A program made the position numbers and the translations under genes. Positions 1 through 10,231 of a stretch of DNA of 64,000 nucleotides are shown one piece after another. A model generated the notes under the pieces. The model searched no databases. It was not told the DNA's origin and saw only the letters and a list, made by a program, of their open reading frames with translations. The stretch's first letter is position 1, and each line of letters opens with the position of its first letter. This stretch comes from Apostichopus japonicus (Eukaryota; Echinodermata; Holothuroidea; Aspidochirotida; Stichopodidae): assembly GCF_037975245.1 (NCBI RefSeq), contig NC_092577.1:16692013-16756012 (forward strand), in the 5' to 3' direction.

Positions 1-928
1 ATCACTTTACGAACACAGTTCTGCAGTTCTTCGTCCCGCCTGTACTCTACTTGCAGCCCCAGATGTTGAATTTACCTGTACAGGCTACTGCAGAAATGGA
101 AGTAGCATCCCAAAGGCCTGGTTAGAGGAAACTCAGCTCTAATCGCTTGCATCAATGCTGCCTCAAAGTCAGTCATCGTCTGTCTTGGAGCGAGCCTTCT
201 CCCTGTTGCAGCAAGGACACCTTCCTTGAGAGATTGCAGCATTACTTCATAGTGTACTTGTGTTTTTCCACCAAGAAGGGCCATACCTAATGGGATAATC
301 CACTGTGTATTCCTATACAGCCCATGCATGGTAACGATCTGACTGTAGGGGCGAGGAGTCGTCCTGAAAGTTCCATCGAAATATAATGTTTCGGATTCTT
401 GCATAGCGATTAACTCGTCATCCGTGGCAAACACTGCTACACCTGCTTGATTGTCTAGAAGTAGTAGTCTCCTTTGTCCATTCCAAGACTCTGCCCACAT
501 GCCGTCTATTTGGACATCAGTAATTCGCGTAGGAATTGGTGGGCAGAGGGCCGAACGGACTCGTTGCAGCTGGCTTCTGATTTCTACAAATGTGGGTATA
601 TCTGGTGGAGTGCTCTATCCATAACAATGTTGTATGCCCTCCTTGTGGTAAGAGTTGGATCATTTCTGACCAATGCAGATGCTTCGTCAACAAATTGTCT
701 GCGACGGATTTGTTCATCATCAGGGACATGGGTGTGTTCCCCAAGTGGTTGTCCTTGAATACGAATCTCTGGATTTGCATGATTAACGTTGAAGCGGTTT
801 GTTATGATTGTATCACCACAGTTCGGTCTCGCACATCGCCAATAGATCCGAGTCTGTGAACTGTTGCTACGGGAGTATCTACAGTAGATCAATTTAAAGA
901 GAAAGAAAGAGAGAGAGATAAGTTTCAT
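1..928 (-). pseudogene. MULE (Mutator-like) transposase, FLYWCH finger plus DDE domain, frameshifted and cut by window edge
   Basis: Three minus-strand pieces form one decayed protein. Piece 584-928 holds a FLYWCH-type zinc finger (YWRCARPNCGDTIIT then GEHTHVPDD). Piece 72-500 holds the start of a MULE transposase: ETLYFDGTFRTTP, the conserved first catalytic Asp region, then PLGMALLGGKTQVHYE and MTDFEAALMQAI with the second acidic region. The link between them (EIRSQLQRVRSAL to VQIDGMWAESW) is readable only after a 1-nt shift near 595. A second shift near 70 is needed to continue into QHLGLQVEYRRDEEL at the left edge. In the family, this enzyme cuts and pastes DNA and the FLYWCH domain binds DNA. 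With two shifts it cannot make an active protein. The third catalytic residue lies outside the window. No TIR was identified. Confidence 0.85.
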
Positions 929-1151
929 TATTTATTGTATTGTATGAGTTATATGAAAACAGGTGCATGCAGTGATGGAGAAAAAAAAATGTAGGGTGCT
1001 TGAAACAATTTTCACTTTCTAGCATTTATCATAAAGTGATTTAAATATTTCAATGGCTAATGCAAGCCTCCACACAAACATCATTTTCTACTTGCCCTAC
1101 TTGTTAGGGCAGCAAAATCATGAAAGTTCATAATTTACTTGCCCAAACAAC
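929..1151. other. Non-coding, nothing recognised
   Basis: Short AT-rich stretch between the MULE remnant and the foldback element. It could hold the MULE 5' untranslated or terminal sequence, but no inverted repeat partner is inside the window. Confidence 0.4.
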
Positions 1152-1324
1152 AATAAGGGGTTAATCAACGGTTCTAGCGTGCGTTACTCACAGGATTAAT
1201 GCACGATCGGGGGATAATGCATGCTCCGCCCTCGTGCATCCAGCGATAGCATTAACACCCGGATACACTACCATTTGTGGGGGGAAAATCATAAAACAAA
1301 ACATTTTTGGTTACAAGTGATACC

Positions 1325-1638
1325 CCGTAATTTTACCGTGCGTTTCTCACAGGATTAACCACGGTCAGCTGACCTGAATGGACCAATAGGATTTAGGAAT
1401 CTTTACTTAGTATGAATGAATAACAATTTACTTGTACAATAAATAAATGATGTGAACCAAAAAAAATAGTTGTGCAATTTTCTCAATCTCAATTTCTTAA
1501 TCTGTTGGGAGACTTCATACATGTAGGTGGGGTCAGAATGTAATTGTGAGTGTAGTGGGATAAGTTATCTAGGTTTGGTCCATTCAGGTCAGCTGACCGT
1601 GGTTAATCCTGTGAGTAACGCACGGTAAAATTACCGAC
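1325..1638. repeat. Inner foldback copy inside the outer element
   Basis: Arms of about 60 nt (1325-1386 and 1574-1638) are nearly exact reverse complements and contain ACGGTCAGCTGACCTGAATGG, itself holding the palindrome GGTCAGCTGACC. The loop is about 190 nt of AT-rich sequence. It lies at the inner edge of the outer arms (CCCCGTAA at about 1323 and TTACGGGG at about 1891), as if inserted there. Confidence 0.65.
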
Positions 1639-1665
1639 GGATGAATACAATTGCTACCATACGTA

Positions 1666-1685
1666 GGTACGGTACGTACCGTACC
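1666..1685. repeat. Perfect 20-bp palindrome
   Basis: GGTACGGTACGTACCGTACC equals its own reverse complement. It lies between the foldback arms, with a further partial copy (ACCGTACGTAC) about 45 nt downstream. It may be a cruciform-prone core of the element. Confidence 0.6.
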
Positions 1686-2385
1686 TGTTCAATACAAGGT
1701 CACTATGTTATCGCATGACTGTATACCGTACGTACATGTTTGTCCCTAGAATGGTTGCTATGGGAACCAGAAGCTGTAGGATATTGATATGATGAAGCCA
1801 ACTAGTAATTGTTTCTAGTTCCTTCTTATTGAGACCTTTCAAAAATAGTTTTATGGCCGCAATATTGCCAAACATTAGTTAAAATGTTATCTTACGGGGC
1901 ATCACTTTAATAAATCTTTGGTTATATGTAACCAAAAATGTTTTGTGTTATGATATTTCCCCCACACAAATGGTAGTGTATCAATGAACGGGGTTAAACA
2001 ACGGTCTAGCGTGCGTTACTCGCATGATTAATGCACTCCGGGTGTTAATGCTATCGCTGGATGCACTCGGGCTCCGCTACGCTCCGCCCTCGTACATCGC
2101 TTGCATTATCCCCCGATCGTGCATTAATCCTGAGAGTAACGCACGCTAGACCGTTGATTAACCCCTTATTACTGCTACTACTATCTATTATGCAGGCACA
2201 GGGTTCGCATTGGCCGCGAGATCGCGCAATTTGATCGCATTTGGAATGAACGATTAGTAAAAAGCCACTTGCGATTACTATTTTTTAGTTATACCGTCTA
2301 TAATCCATAAACATCTCGTAAAATTCCTTGTCAGCCTTTCCTTGTATGAAATAAGCGAATGAATAAATAACAATTTCTTCCACAT

Positions 2386-2652
2386 GGTAGCCTAACACCA
2401 CACAAAGTCAATGAGAAATGTAGCTAAGCCTAACCATCTGTTTATTTGCTGAAGTTGTGACGCAGTTATAAGACCTCCATGGAATACTTTCGTTATTGCT
2501 GTTACGTTCGACCACATTGTTGCCTAACACCACACTAAGTCAATGGGGGTAATCTACCCTAGCCATCTGTTTATTAGCTGAAATTGTGACGCAGTTACAA
2601 GATATCCATGGAAAGCTTTCGTTATTGCTGATATCTTCGACCACATGGTAGC
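2386..2652. repeat. Tandem repeat, two units of about 132 bp, left part of a split array
   Basis: The phrase CCTAACACCACAC(A/T)AAGTCAATG recurs at about 2391 and 2523, followed in each unit by CCATCTGTTTATT and ATCCATGGA. A third unit starts at about 2641 but is cut by the LINE. Related units resume on the other side at 5739. Confidence 0.75.
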
Positions 2653-2741
2653 TTAACAATCAATCAATCAATCAGAAAATATTTATATAGCGCCAAAATC
2701 AACAAAAGTTGTTCAAAGGCGCTCAAGACAGTTACATGAAA

Positions 2742-4226
2742 TTAATTACAATACACTTCTTGAAAAAGATAACATTTGAGCAGTTTCTTGAAAATATGAA
2801 TAGTCTGACCATCCTTGATGTGATTTGGAAGAGTGTTCCACTCTTTTGGTCCATAGCAGGAGAATGAGCGATTTGCAAATGACACAGCACGGGTTCTGGG
2901 CACAATAAAGTGAGGAGAAGATATATATGATCTAAGCTGTCTGCGTGGTGCTTGCAGCTGTAGTAAGTCAGATATGTAGGATGGCGACTGTTTATGGTGA
3001 GCTTTGTACACAAGAAGGAGAACTTTGAATTTAATGCGCTGTTGTATAGGAAGCCAGTGAAGAGCAATGAGTTCCGATGTGATAGAGTCATACTTCTTAC
3101 GCTTGACAATGATGCGAGCAGAGGTGCGTTGGACATTCTGAAGTTTAGTGATTAGGGATTTGTTTACACCAATCAAGAGGCTGTTGCAGTAGTCCAACCT
3201 GGAGGTAACTAATATGTGCACAGCTAGCTTGGCTGCCTCAGTAGTGAGCATTTTGCGTGCACGACTAATGTTATTGAGATGATAGTTAGCAGATCTGATA
3301 ATAGTTGTGACCTGTGCACTCATTGTCATACCGGAGTCGAACATAACCCCTAAATTTCTGACAGGGTTTGTCTGGACGGGAACATCAACACCAGCAACAG
3401 TCACTGAGGGCAGGTTGAACTTAACCAATTGGGCTCTAAACCCAATCACCATAACCTCAGTTTTGTCAGCATTGAGTTTCAGGAAGTTTGTTGACATCCA
3501 TGCTTGCACTTTGGAAAGGCAGTCTTCAAGTTTCGAAACTGCTTGCTTCACTCCCTCCTCAGATGTTGGGCAAACCGAAACATACACCTGTGTATCATCA
3601 GCGTATATATGCAGATCTAGCCCATATTCGCGAACAAGATTTCCGAGAGGCAAAATGTAAATGGCGAACAGCAAAGGACCCAACACCGATCCCTGAGGCA
3701 CGCCATACACCAAGTTCTGAACAGAAGAAAATTTGCCATCAACAAGGACACGATGAGATCGATCAGACAGGTACGATTTGAACCAGGTAAGCGGAATTCC
3801 ATGTACACCCAACAGATATTCCAAGCGATGTATAAGAACTTCATGGTCAATAGTGTCAAATGCACTGCTCAAATCAAGTAGGACAAGGATTGTTACTCCC
3901 TGTCTCTCCATTGCCCACAAGATGTCATTGTGAACCTTGATTAAGGCAGTCTCAGTTGAGTGAAACTGCTTATAGGCAGACTGAAGTGGCTCATGAAGTC
4001 TGTTCTCGGTCATGTAGTTGGTTAGCTGCTTTGCAACAACACGCTCAAGCACCTTGGATAGGAAGGGAAGGTTGCTAACAGGCCTGTAGTTCTTCAGCGT
4101 GTTATGGTCTAAGTTGGCCTCCTTATAGGTATCTGGAACAACGCCAGATCTAAGCGAAGTATTCACTATTTCTGTTACGGTTCGCAGAAGAGAGTCGAGC
4201 AACAATTTCACCATCCAAGAAGGCAA
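2742..4226 (-). pseudogene. LINE reverse transcriptase half
   Basis: About 494 residues. RT motifs appear in order: NYRPVSNLPFLSKVLER near residue 46, motif A LLDLSSAFDTIDH near 137, motif B YGVPQGSVLGPLLF near 174, and the catalytic YADDTQVY near 209. The C-terminal EWNTLPNHIKD and FKKLLKCYLF pieces are typical of CR1/L2 elements. All RT catalytic residues are present. It is separated from its own endonuclease only by a one-base frameshift, since DPLPSWMVK continues the upstream domain. Its role is target-primed reverse transcription of the element's RNA. Confidence 0.9.
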
Positions 4227-4230
4227 AGGA

Positions 4231-5730
4231 TCAAGAATGCAAGACGCGGCTTGGTGCCTTGGAAATTATCTCACGAAGATCGTCCTCGCTGACAATAACA
4301 AATGTGTCCCAAGAGTGAGAAACGGGAGATGGCGTGGAAGAATCGCAGTTTTGACATGTGACATGCTCCGGTAGTTTTGTGGGTCTCTTTCTCTGAAGAA
4401 TGTCATTTATGGTACGAAACATGGACTTGAAATCATTTCCACAATCCATGATCTTGTTGTTGAGGAAGGTACACTTGGATCGGTACAGCTCGATGTTATA
4501 GCTATTTCTTGCTTTCTTGAACTTATCAAAGTCAATCAGCGAGCGACTTAAAATCCACTTTCGTTCAGCCTTACGGCGATTGCGCTTAGCAGAATGTAGA
4601 GAGTTAGTAAACCAAGGCTGCTTTGGACGAATCACCACCCTTTTTGTACTAAGGGGTGCATGTTTGTTGAGGAGATCAGACATGACACTATTATATTTGT
4701 CAGCAAGATCACATACATTGTTTGACTCCGATGAAGCCGTTTTTAGATCAGAAGATGATATATCGTTCTTGAACGCAGGCAAATCAACAGAGCAATATTT
4801 CCTTGATGTTATTATCTTAACAAGCGGAGGTGGTTTTGCGATGTTAAGATTGCAAGCAACAATGTGGTGATCAGATATAAGATCAAGAACTCGAACTGTA
4901 TCCACAATATTGTCAGTAGAGCGTGATATTACCACGTCAAGTGTATGCCCACATTGATGAGTAGGTTGGATAACAAACTGCTGAAAATCAAGTGTTTTGG
5001 CAAGATCATTGAAATTGAGCGTGGCATAGTCATTAACAACATCCAGGTGCAAGTTCAGATCTCCAACAACAACGAGGTCACCTTTAGCAATGGTATAGTC
5101 TTGTGAGAAGAATATGCCAGTGTTGAGCTGATTCTTAGCCGATGGGGGTGGCCTATACATGACAACAAAAGTAAAACACTTGGTGCCAGTCGAGAAAACA
5201 ACCTCACAAGATTCAAAACTCTTGATGTTAGAGCCTCTATTTTCAGATGTGGAAACAATAATAAGGTTCCTTTTGTATATGACTGCAATGCCACCATGAG
5301 GATCTCCATTTCCACGAGGGACATTGATGATATCATAGCCAGGAGGAGTAAGTGAATGTACTTAGAAGTCATCACTTTTATTGTCAATAAACCAGGTTTC
5401 ACAAAGTGCAAAAATATCGATGTCATGTTCAACAATAAGATCTGTTATGATTCCTCTAGTAGATTTAGACTTTGCAGATTGACAGTTCAGAGCGAATACC
5501 AGTAAAGAAAGTCTATCTTTAGGATGAGAGATAGGATGAGAGATACAAGGTTGCAGACTATTTGTATTCATTCCTCTCCTTGTAGGTTTAATCTTAGAAA
5601 CACCCATTGAGCGTATTGATTTGAACAAATCACTTGGTAGATAATACAAATTCCTGTTCTGTTTGACTTGCTCATTGATTGCTAACAAGCAATCTCTTGA
5701 ATAGGAGTACTTGAGCTGTGCTGATTCCAA
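4231..5730 (-). pseudogene. LINE endonuclease half (EEP/APE-type), one internal stop
   Basis: The frame runs from 5730 to 4231 with a TAA at 5362-5364. Before the stop lies the endonuclease start (VFALNCQSAKSK, IFALCETW: the conserved Asn and Glu positions). After it come PRGNGDPHGGIAVIYK, VVMYRPP, GDLNLHLD (Asp-x-Asn) and SDHHIVACN (the Ser-Asp-His active-site motif). In the family this enzyme nicks the target DNA to prime reverse transcription. The stop interrupts an otherwise continuous domain, so it is a nonsense mutation and not a gene boundary. The frame then shifts by one near 4235 into the RT half. Confidence 0.85.
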
Positions 5731-5738
5731 TTTAACAA

Positions 5739-6045
5739 CACACTAAGTCAACAACAAATCTGCCTAACCATCGGTTTGCATTTTTTTTCTAAAAGCAATC
5801 ACACTGTGCGTAGGACTCGAGGACTGCGAGGGTAATAAATTAGGAACCGGGTAGTATCGCGTCGGGCCGACGGTACCTTCGTTATTGCTGTTATCTTCGA
5901 CCACATTGTAGGCTAACACCCCACTAAGTCAATGGGAAATCTGCCTAACCGTCGGTTTGCCATTTTTTTTATATAACACTTTGCGTATGATTCAGGTAAT
6001 AAATTAGGAACCGGGTCGTATCGCGTCGGGCGGGTACCCGGATAA
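5739..6045. repeat. Tandem repeat units, right part of the array split by the LINE
   Basis: Two diverged units (about 5739-5905 and 5912-6045) share CACTAAGTCAA, ATCTGCCTAACC(A/G)TCGG, TAATAAATTAGGAACCGGG and ATCGCGTCGGGC. The block TTCGTTATTGCTGTTATCTTCGACCACATT links them to the 2386-2652 units. Confidence 0.7.
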
Positions 6046-6609
6046 CCCGTGCAAACACTACTATATAGTATATCTTTGCGTTATTAAGATATGTATAAGA
6101 TTAGCCTAAAACCTCGGCTAATCCCTAATTTCTACTAATGGAAATAGGTCTATGTCTACAAGTCAAGTAGCCTAAAGACAGTAAACTTTACTGTCTTAAG
6201 TACACTACCCACTACTACTAGATCTAGCCTTCTAGGTTAAACTGGTGCAGGGGCTTGTTTCATCAGTTCATGATTGAAAGGGTCTTATCTGCCCGAGGGC
6301 TGAGCTGTGCCCTGCCCTAAGACCCGAAATGCCGACTGATAAATATATTAATAATACTAATAGGCTACTGATAGATCTTGATCGAGCCTAGCGCTAGCCT
6401 AGACCTAGTAGTAGTAATACTACTATGCCTAGTAAAGTAGTAGTAGCACTACTTAGGCCGAGTTATTAGTAGTAGTAGCCTAGCCCTAGTAGGAGCGCTT
6501 GTTCAGAATCATATCCCTACTTTGACCCCGTAACTCCCGTGTATAGAGAGCTAGGCCTACTAAAAGTAAAACAGTAAAACATACCAAAAATCAACTAAAT
6601 ATTCATCAA
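6046..6609. other. Non-coding, nothing recognised
   Basis: AT-rich and full of short TAG/CTA runs (AGTAGTAGTAG near 6400-6480). No domain, TIR or RNA gene was seen. Confidence 0.4.
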
Positions 6610-7176
6610 TTGTTAAAAAAACCTGTGCAACACATGGGAGAATTGCAAGACCCCCAGATTCTTTGTGTTGAATCATTAAGGGCACAATCGTCTCTGTGTA
6701 ATCAATTCGGTCAGCCAAGCAAGCGTATTTCACCGGTTCCCTCCCTTGAAAAACAATTAGAGAGTACTTTCCAATCACTCAAACAAGAGCTCAGAAAGGA
6801 GGATGGTGAGTATGAGCAGGCGGTCAAGCAGTTCATAACTAACTACAACAAGCTTACCACACATAGCCACATGGTCAGTGCTCTCCACACCTTTGGTAAG
6901 TACAGTGGGGCATCCATGGCATTGAGACGTAGACATAAGGTCAAGGCACGGGGACTTCAAACATCAAGCAAAATTGGAGTGCAGCCCACTTCTGTTGGAA
7001 GGCCAGCAAAGGCTGCATTCACCAGTGAGCATGGATATGCTACTCAATGCAAAACCAAAAGTTCAAACAGCATGCACACCCTCCCAAGGAAGAAGAGTAG
7101 AGTGGCAGCCCCACACAACCTTTCTTTTTGTGTTTCACAAAATGCTTCCCTGGGCAAAAGCCATTCTTCAAAGTAA
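6610..7176 (+). CDS. Unrecognised basic protein, possibly a transposon-derived C-terminal exon
   Basis: An open frame of 188 codons with biased composition. Residues about 45-75 form a charged, helical segment (LEKQLESTFQSLKQELRKED). The rest is Lys/Arg-rich with GVQPTSVGRPAKA near 123 and APHNLSFCVSQNASLGKSH at the end. Tails of the type VQPTSxxRR followed by PHNLxxxVxxN are familiar to me from repetitive invertebrate proteins near SWIM-type zinc fingers, but no zinc finger is visible here. The start is uncertain: the frame stays open upstream of the ATG and this may be a 3' exon. Function unknown. Confidence 0.4.
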   Translation: MLKKPVQHMGELQDPQILCVESLRAQSSLCNQFGQPSKRISPVPSLEKQLESTFQSLKQELRKEDGEYEQAVKQFITNYNKLTTHSHMVSALHTFGKYSGASMALRRRHKVKARGLQTSSKIGVQPTSVGRPAKAAFTSEHGYATQCKTKSSNSMHTLPRKKSRVAAPHNLSFCVSQNASLGKSHSSK

Positions 7177-9145
7177 ATTGTGTACGCTGGCACACATTTT
7201 CCCCCTACTGCTGTCCTGTTGATCTTCATGTGAAACATTGTAATAAGAAAAATATTTGAAAGAAAACAAAATTTAGCCCGACAAGAAGTAAGAAACACCA
7301 TGTTTGTTCTTTTAATTTAAAAAAAGAAGAATCAAGCGTTTGCTCACCAAAGGGAACTCTTACTCATAAGAAGTATGTAGATGACTTTTATAGCTCTGAG
7401 CACTGGGGGGGGGGGGGGGGTGGACTTTGTTGCTGCAACCTTGCTAGTTAATACCTTGATATTTTCCTTGTAGTTGTAGTCCACAGCAGAATGAAATTAT
7501 TTCATTAGATTCTGATTAGAGTCTCCTTTTTATTCTGACCCAATAGATATTTTTGTTAGTCCCTTTTGCAAAAACAATACAAAACCAAAACAAATAGTAC
7601 CCAAATAATTGTTTTAGGACCCCACAAAACAATTGTGCCTGGAACACTGACAAATTTTGTATACAAATCTGCTGATTATTATAGAATACATGTATGTGCT
7701 TTTAAAAATAGTATGAGAACATCGGCCCGTTTGAACCAAGAGAGAAGCATTTTAGAAAATGTTACTTGTTTCACCCCTCTCACTAAGTCTATAGCTTCCC
7801 TCAGCCCAGTGGCAAGATGGAATTGGTAGGCTTACCTAGTGATACTTGATTGGCAAAGTGGTTTCTGTCTGTACACATGATGACAGGTCATTCCAAACGA
7901 CATTTCTTTGACTTTTGGTGAGCCTCATATTTCAGTTTCATTGGCTGTTTGGTGTTTGTCTTTTTATATAGTTTCTTGTGGAAGTATATGTAACACATGT
8001 TTTCATTGACAGTACAAGGGGCATATACCTTGGTGAAGTTCGAGATTTTTGATCAAGTCATGAAATGCCTTACTATATGCCGGTTGTTGTGCATGTAATT
8101 CTGTGTGAAGATGAGAAATCAGATGCTCTTGTTATAATTTCTGCAATGATCACTTTCATGGTATTTCAAGTTGTAAAGGTTACTATTTGACCATTGTTCT
8201 GTAGTGACACTTAATTAGCAATAGAGAATATTAGCTTTAGTTGTAGGCGTGATGTTTTGCTTGTGTCTGAGCTTGCTATTTAATACCTAGCTTCTGACAG
8301 GATCTAATATGCAGATGAAGGAGTTGAATTTTTAATTGCTTTAGTAGCAGTATTCTATAACTGATTTGATCAACTTAACATTTAACACTTCGTGTGATTA
8401 TGAGGTATTAAATGCATTTTATTCCAGCTCTTTGTTTGTTTATCTATTTATCTTTATCTTGAAGAATTTGGCGATGAACTGTTTTTACACCCTGTGATTG
8501 CAGATGGAAAAAAAATCTAAAGTAGTGTTTTTACACTTAAAATCTGTGGCATTTGTGAAATGGGAAAAACCACGATCTGTTAAAGTAAGGGCTTAATCCA
8601 TCAACAGCCGTACAAAATTGTCACAAAAATGTTACACTTGAAAAAATAATAAATACACACCAGAAATGCACTGGGGCAATCAGGTACCCCCTGAATAAGA
8701 AATAGTTCAATAAATAAATATAAATCAATCAATCAACTAATAAATAAATAAATACAAATATGATAATCATAATTTTGCACTTCGGAGGAAGATTGATTGG
8801 AGGGGGGGGGGGTGGGTCTCCTTAGAACACATAAATGGAATAAGAAATGGCCATTCAGCCTTCACATACTTATCAATGTCCAAAAACTTATCTGGATTTT
8901 GTCATAGAGAGAGGACCATAGTGGTCCTTTCTCTATGGTTTTGTACACTGCGCACGAATGATAACACAAGGGACCTTGGGCCAGTGGTGGTATGTGGAAT
9001 GAAATAGTTGTGGCATGGAGGTAGAAATAGATGGGGACCACACAACCTGCTTTTCTTCTACTGCCGCTTCACAATGGTATACAGATTGTGATGAACCCAG
9101 ACTAACCATCCATGGTCTAAGAAAAAAGCAATTATTTTAAACTCA
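7177..9145. other. Non-coding stretch with simple repeats
   Basis: No supported gene. It contains a poly-G run at about 7407-7420, an AATA-rich tract at about 8707-8756 and another G run near 8802-8812. An imperfect hairpin (15-nt arms, one mismatch) lies at 8903-8937. Short open frames here lack domains and look accidental. Confidence 0.5.
8903..8937. repeat. Short inverted repeat
   Basis: CATAGAGAGAGGACC pairs with GGTCCTTTCTCTATG with one mismatch across a 5-nt loop. It is not followed by a T-run, and there is no adjacent gene to which it could belong. Confidence 0.45.
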
Positions 9146-9228
9146 TTAAAGGCACTGGACACGTTTGGTAATTGTCGAAGACCAGTATTCTCACTTGGTG
9201 TATCCCAACATATGCATAAAATAACAAA

Positions 9229-9271
9229 GCTTCTCGGCCTTTTGGCTAAGATCATGTGTAGTATCTGTTCC
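9229..9271 (+). ncRNA. U2 snRNA 5'-end homology (head only, not a functional U2 gene)
   Basis: Matches U2 positions from about nt 4 to 45, covering stem-loop I and the start of the branch-site recognition region, with a single A-to-T difference in GATCATGTG. Because GC at 9229-9230 belongs both to U2 and to the flanking duplication, the exact junction is ambiguous by 2 nt. Confidence 0.85.
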
Positions 9272-9411
9272 CTTCGGGAATGGTGATGCACACCTGACGA
9301 TGATCACACAGTCACAGTCCCGATGCAAGGGGACTGGGGCTGAGAGCGGATCAGTCGTTTGGTAGTTTGGTTTTCGTGCCCAGGTTCTTTCCTGGTGACT
9401 TTTTCTTAAAA
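9231..9411 (+). mobile_element. Retroposed insertion with U2 snRNA-derived head (snRNA-headed SINE or chimeric snRNA retrocopy)
   Basis: About 181 bp inserted inside the MITE. A 31-bp exact direct repeat flanks it (9200-9230 and 9412-9442), a long target-site duplication. The insert opens with about 40 nt nearly identical to the conserved 5' end of U2 snRNA (TTCTCGGCCTTTTGGCTAAG, then GTGTAGTATCTGTTC). The following 130 nt are not U2: the branch-point pairing region and Sm site of U2 are absent. The rest contains CCCAGGTTCTTTCCTGGTGAC, a potential stem, and ends in T5CTTA5. SINEs headed by U1 or U2 sequence are known in some vertebrates (SINEU). The body here was not recognised. Confidence 0.75.
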
Positions 9412-9698
9412 AGTATCCCAACATATGCATAAAATAACAAAGCAGTGAAAATTTGGGCTCAATTGGTCATCAAATTTGCAAGAGAATAATGAAAGAAAAA
9501 AAAACTTTTTGTTGCATTATTTTGTGTGCTTTCAGATGCATAATATTGAGTGAGAAATTACCTTTCTCAAAAACTATGTTACTTCAAAGGGAACCGTTTC
9601 TCACAATGCTATCAACAGCCCTCCATTGCTTGTTACCAAGTAAGTTTTTATTGTAACAATTATTTTGAGTAATTACCAAAAGTGTCCAGTGCCTTTAA

Positions 9699-10231
9699 GC
9701 TGCGTCTGTTTGTAATGCAGTGTACTAATTTCATCAAAAACATTTAGGACCACATCTCCATTTAATGGGTTTCTTTTTTCATTATGACCGTCGGTCTATT
9801 TTCTTAATTGCCCTCCCTCCACTTCCCAACCCTATCCCAACATATTTTATCAGGCAATCAAGACTCAGCAGCAAACGCGACGCATTTTTGCACAAAAGGA
9901 ACAGTACAAGTTGTATATGGTACTTTACATGTACATGTTATGTATAATTACTTAACTTGACATGGCACATAATAATGCGTGAGTGTATTTCCACAACTAT
10001 TACGTCAAAGTACGCATGTGCAAGGAAAATGTAAAGTTAACTACGCCCATTTATGTTAATTGCCCACGTTCGTCCTAAAAAATACGCGAGCGGGGGATGT
10101 CTTTCAGTAATTATCAAAGATAAAAGGTAAAATATAACTACTTTAAAAATAGACAAATATTATGGGCCATGTGTCGCCCCTCCCACAGCTATGCCATGGC
10201 CGTGAGGGTGTCCTTCACCAAATATTTCCCT
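9699..10231. other. Non-coding, nothing firm
   Basis: No gene supported. The block TGCCCACGTTCGTCCT followed by an A-run and TACGC (about 10061-10086) recurs at about 22449-22482, so part of this stretch is a dispersed repeat. Confidence 0.4.

Larger units (their letters stand above)
1152..2170. repeat. Composite foldback (hairpin) element with nested inverted repeats
   Basis: The outer left arm (about 1152-1330) is repeated in reverse complement at about 1891-2170. Both ends read AATAAGGGGTTAATCAACGG. The right arm is longer because it contains its own palindrome (about 2003-2166), with GCGTGCGTTACTC at both ends and an internal CTCCGCCCTCG motif. A second foldback sits between the arms: 1325-1386 is the reverse complement of about 1574-1638. 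Both share the phrase GCGTTACTCACAGGATTAA, so outer and inner elements look like relatives. No coding capacity is seen. No clear target-site duplication was found, so the class (foldback MITE) is inferred from structure only. Confidence 0.75.
2660..5731 (-). mobile_element. CR1/L2-group non-LTR retrotransposon (LINE), probably 5'-truncated
   Basis: The element encodes an apurinic-type endonuclease followed by a reverse transcriptase on the minus strand. Its 3' end is an (AATC)n stretch at 2659-2674, read on the plus strand, as in LINEs with short simple-repeat tails. The flanks share TTAACAA (2653-2659 and 5732-5738), a likely 7-bp target-site duplication. The insertion splits a tandem repeat present on both sides. 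The first ATG of the ORF (5728-5730) lies right at the 5' boundary, so the upstream UTR and any ORF1 are missing, which suggests 5' truncation. The coding region has one stop and one frameshift, so this copy is dead. Confidence 0.85.
9146..9698. mobile_element. Non-autonomous DNA transposon (MITE), TTAA target duplication, Kolobok/piggyBac-like ends
   Basis: The ends are 28-bp terminal inverted repeats with one mismatch: TTAAAGGCACTGGACAC at 9146 and its reverse complement at about 9682-9698. TTAA flanks both sides (9146-9149, 9695-9698), as with superfamilies that target TTAA. It has no ORF. The interior (AGTGAAAATTTGGGCTCAATTGGTCATC) matches my memory of a repeat very common in echinoderm genomes. 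The element is interrupted at 9231 by a separate retroposed insertion, so its own length is only about 330 bp. A Kolobok-like transposase fragment lies at 30877-32743, but whether it could mobilise this family is unknown. Confidence 0.85.

Noticed and set aside
3307-5435. Plus-strand and alternate-frame ORFs within the LINE (3307-3660, 3488-3781, 4517-4870, 5055-5435)
   Set aside because: They lie opposite to or out of phase with the EN-RT frame, carry no domain, and are explained by the coding sequence.
7566-7829. ORF of 87 codons
   Set aside because: No motif, low-complexity start (QKQYKTKTNSTQ), no splice or neighbour support.
9229-9411. A functional U2 snRNA gene
   Set aside because: Only the first 40 nt match. 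The branch-site pairing segment is cut short and the Sm site and 3' stem-loops are missing. The flanking duplication shows it is an insertion.
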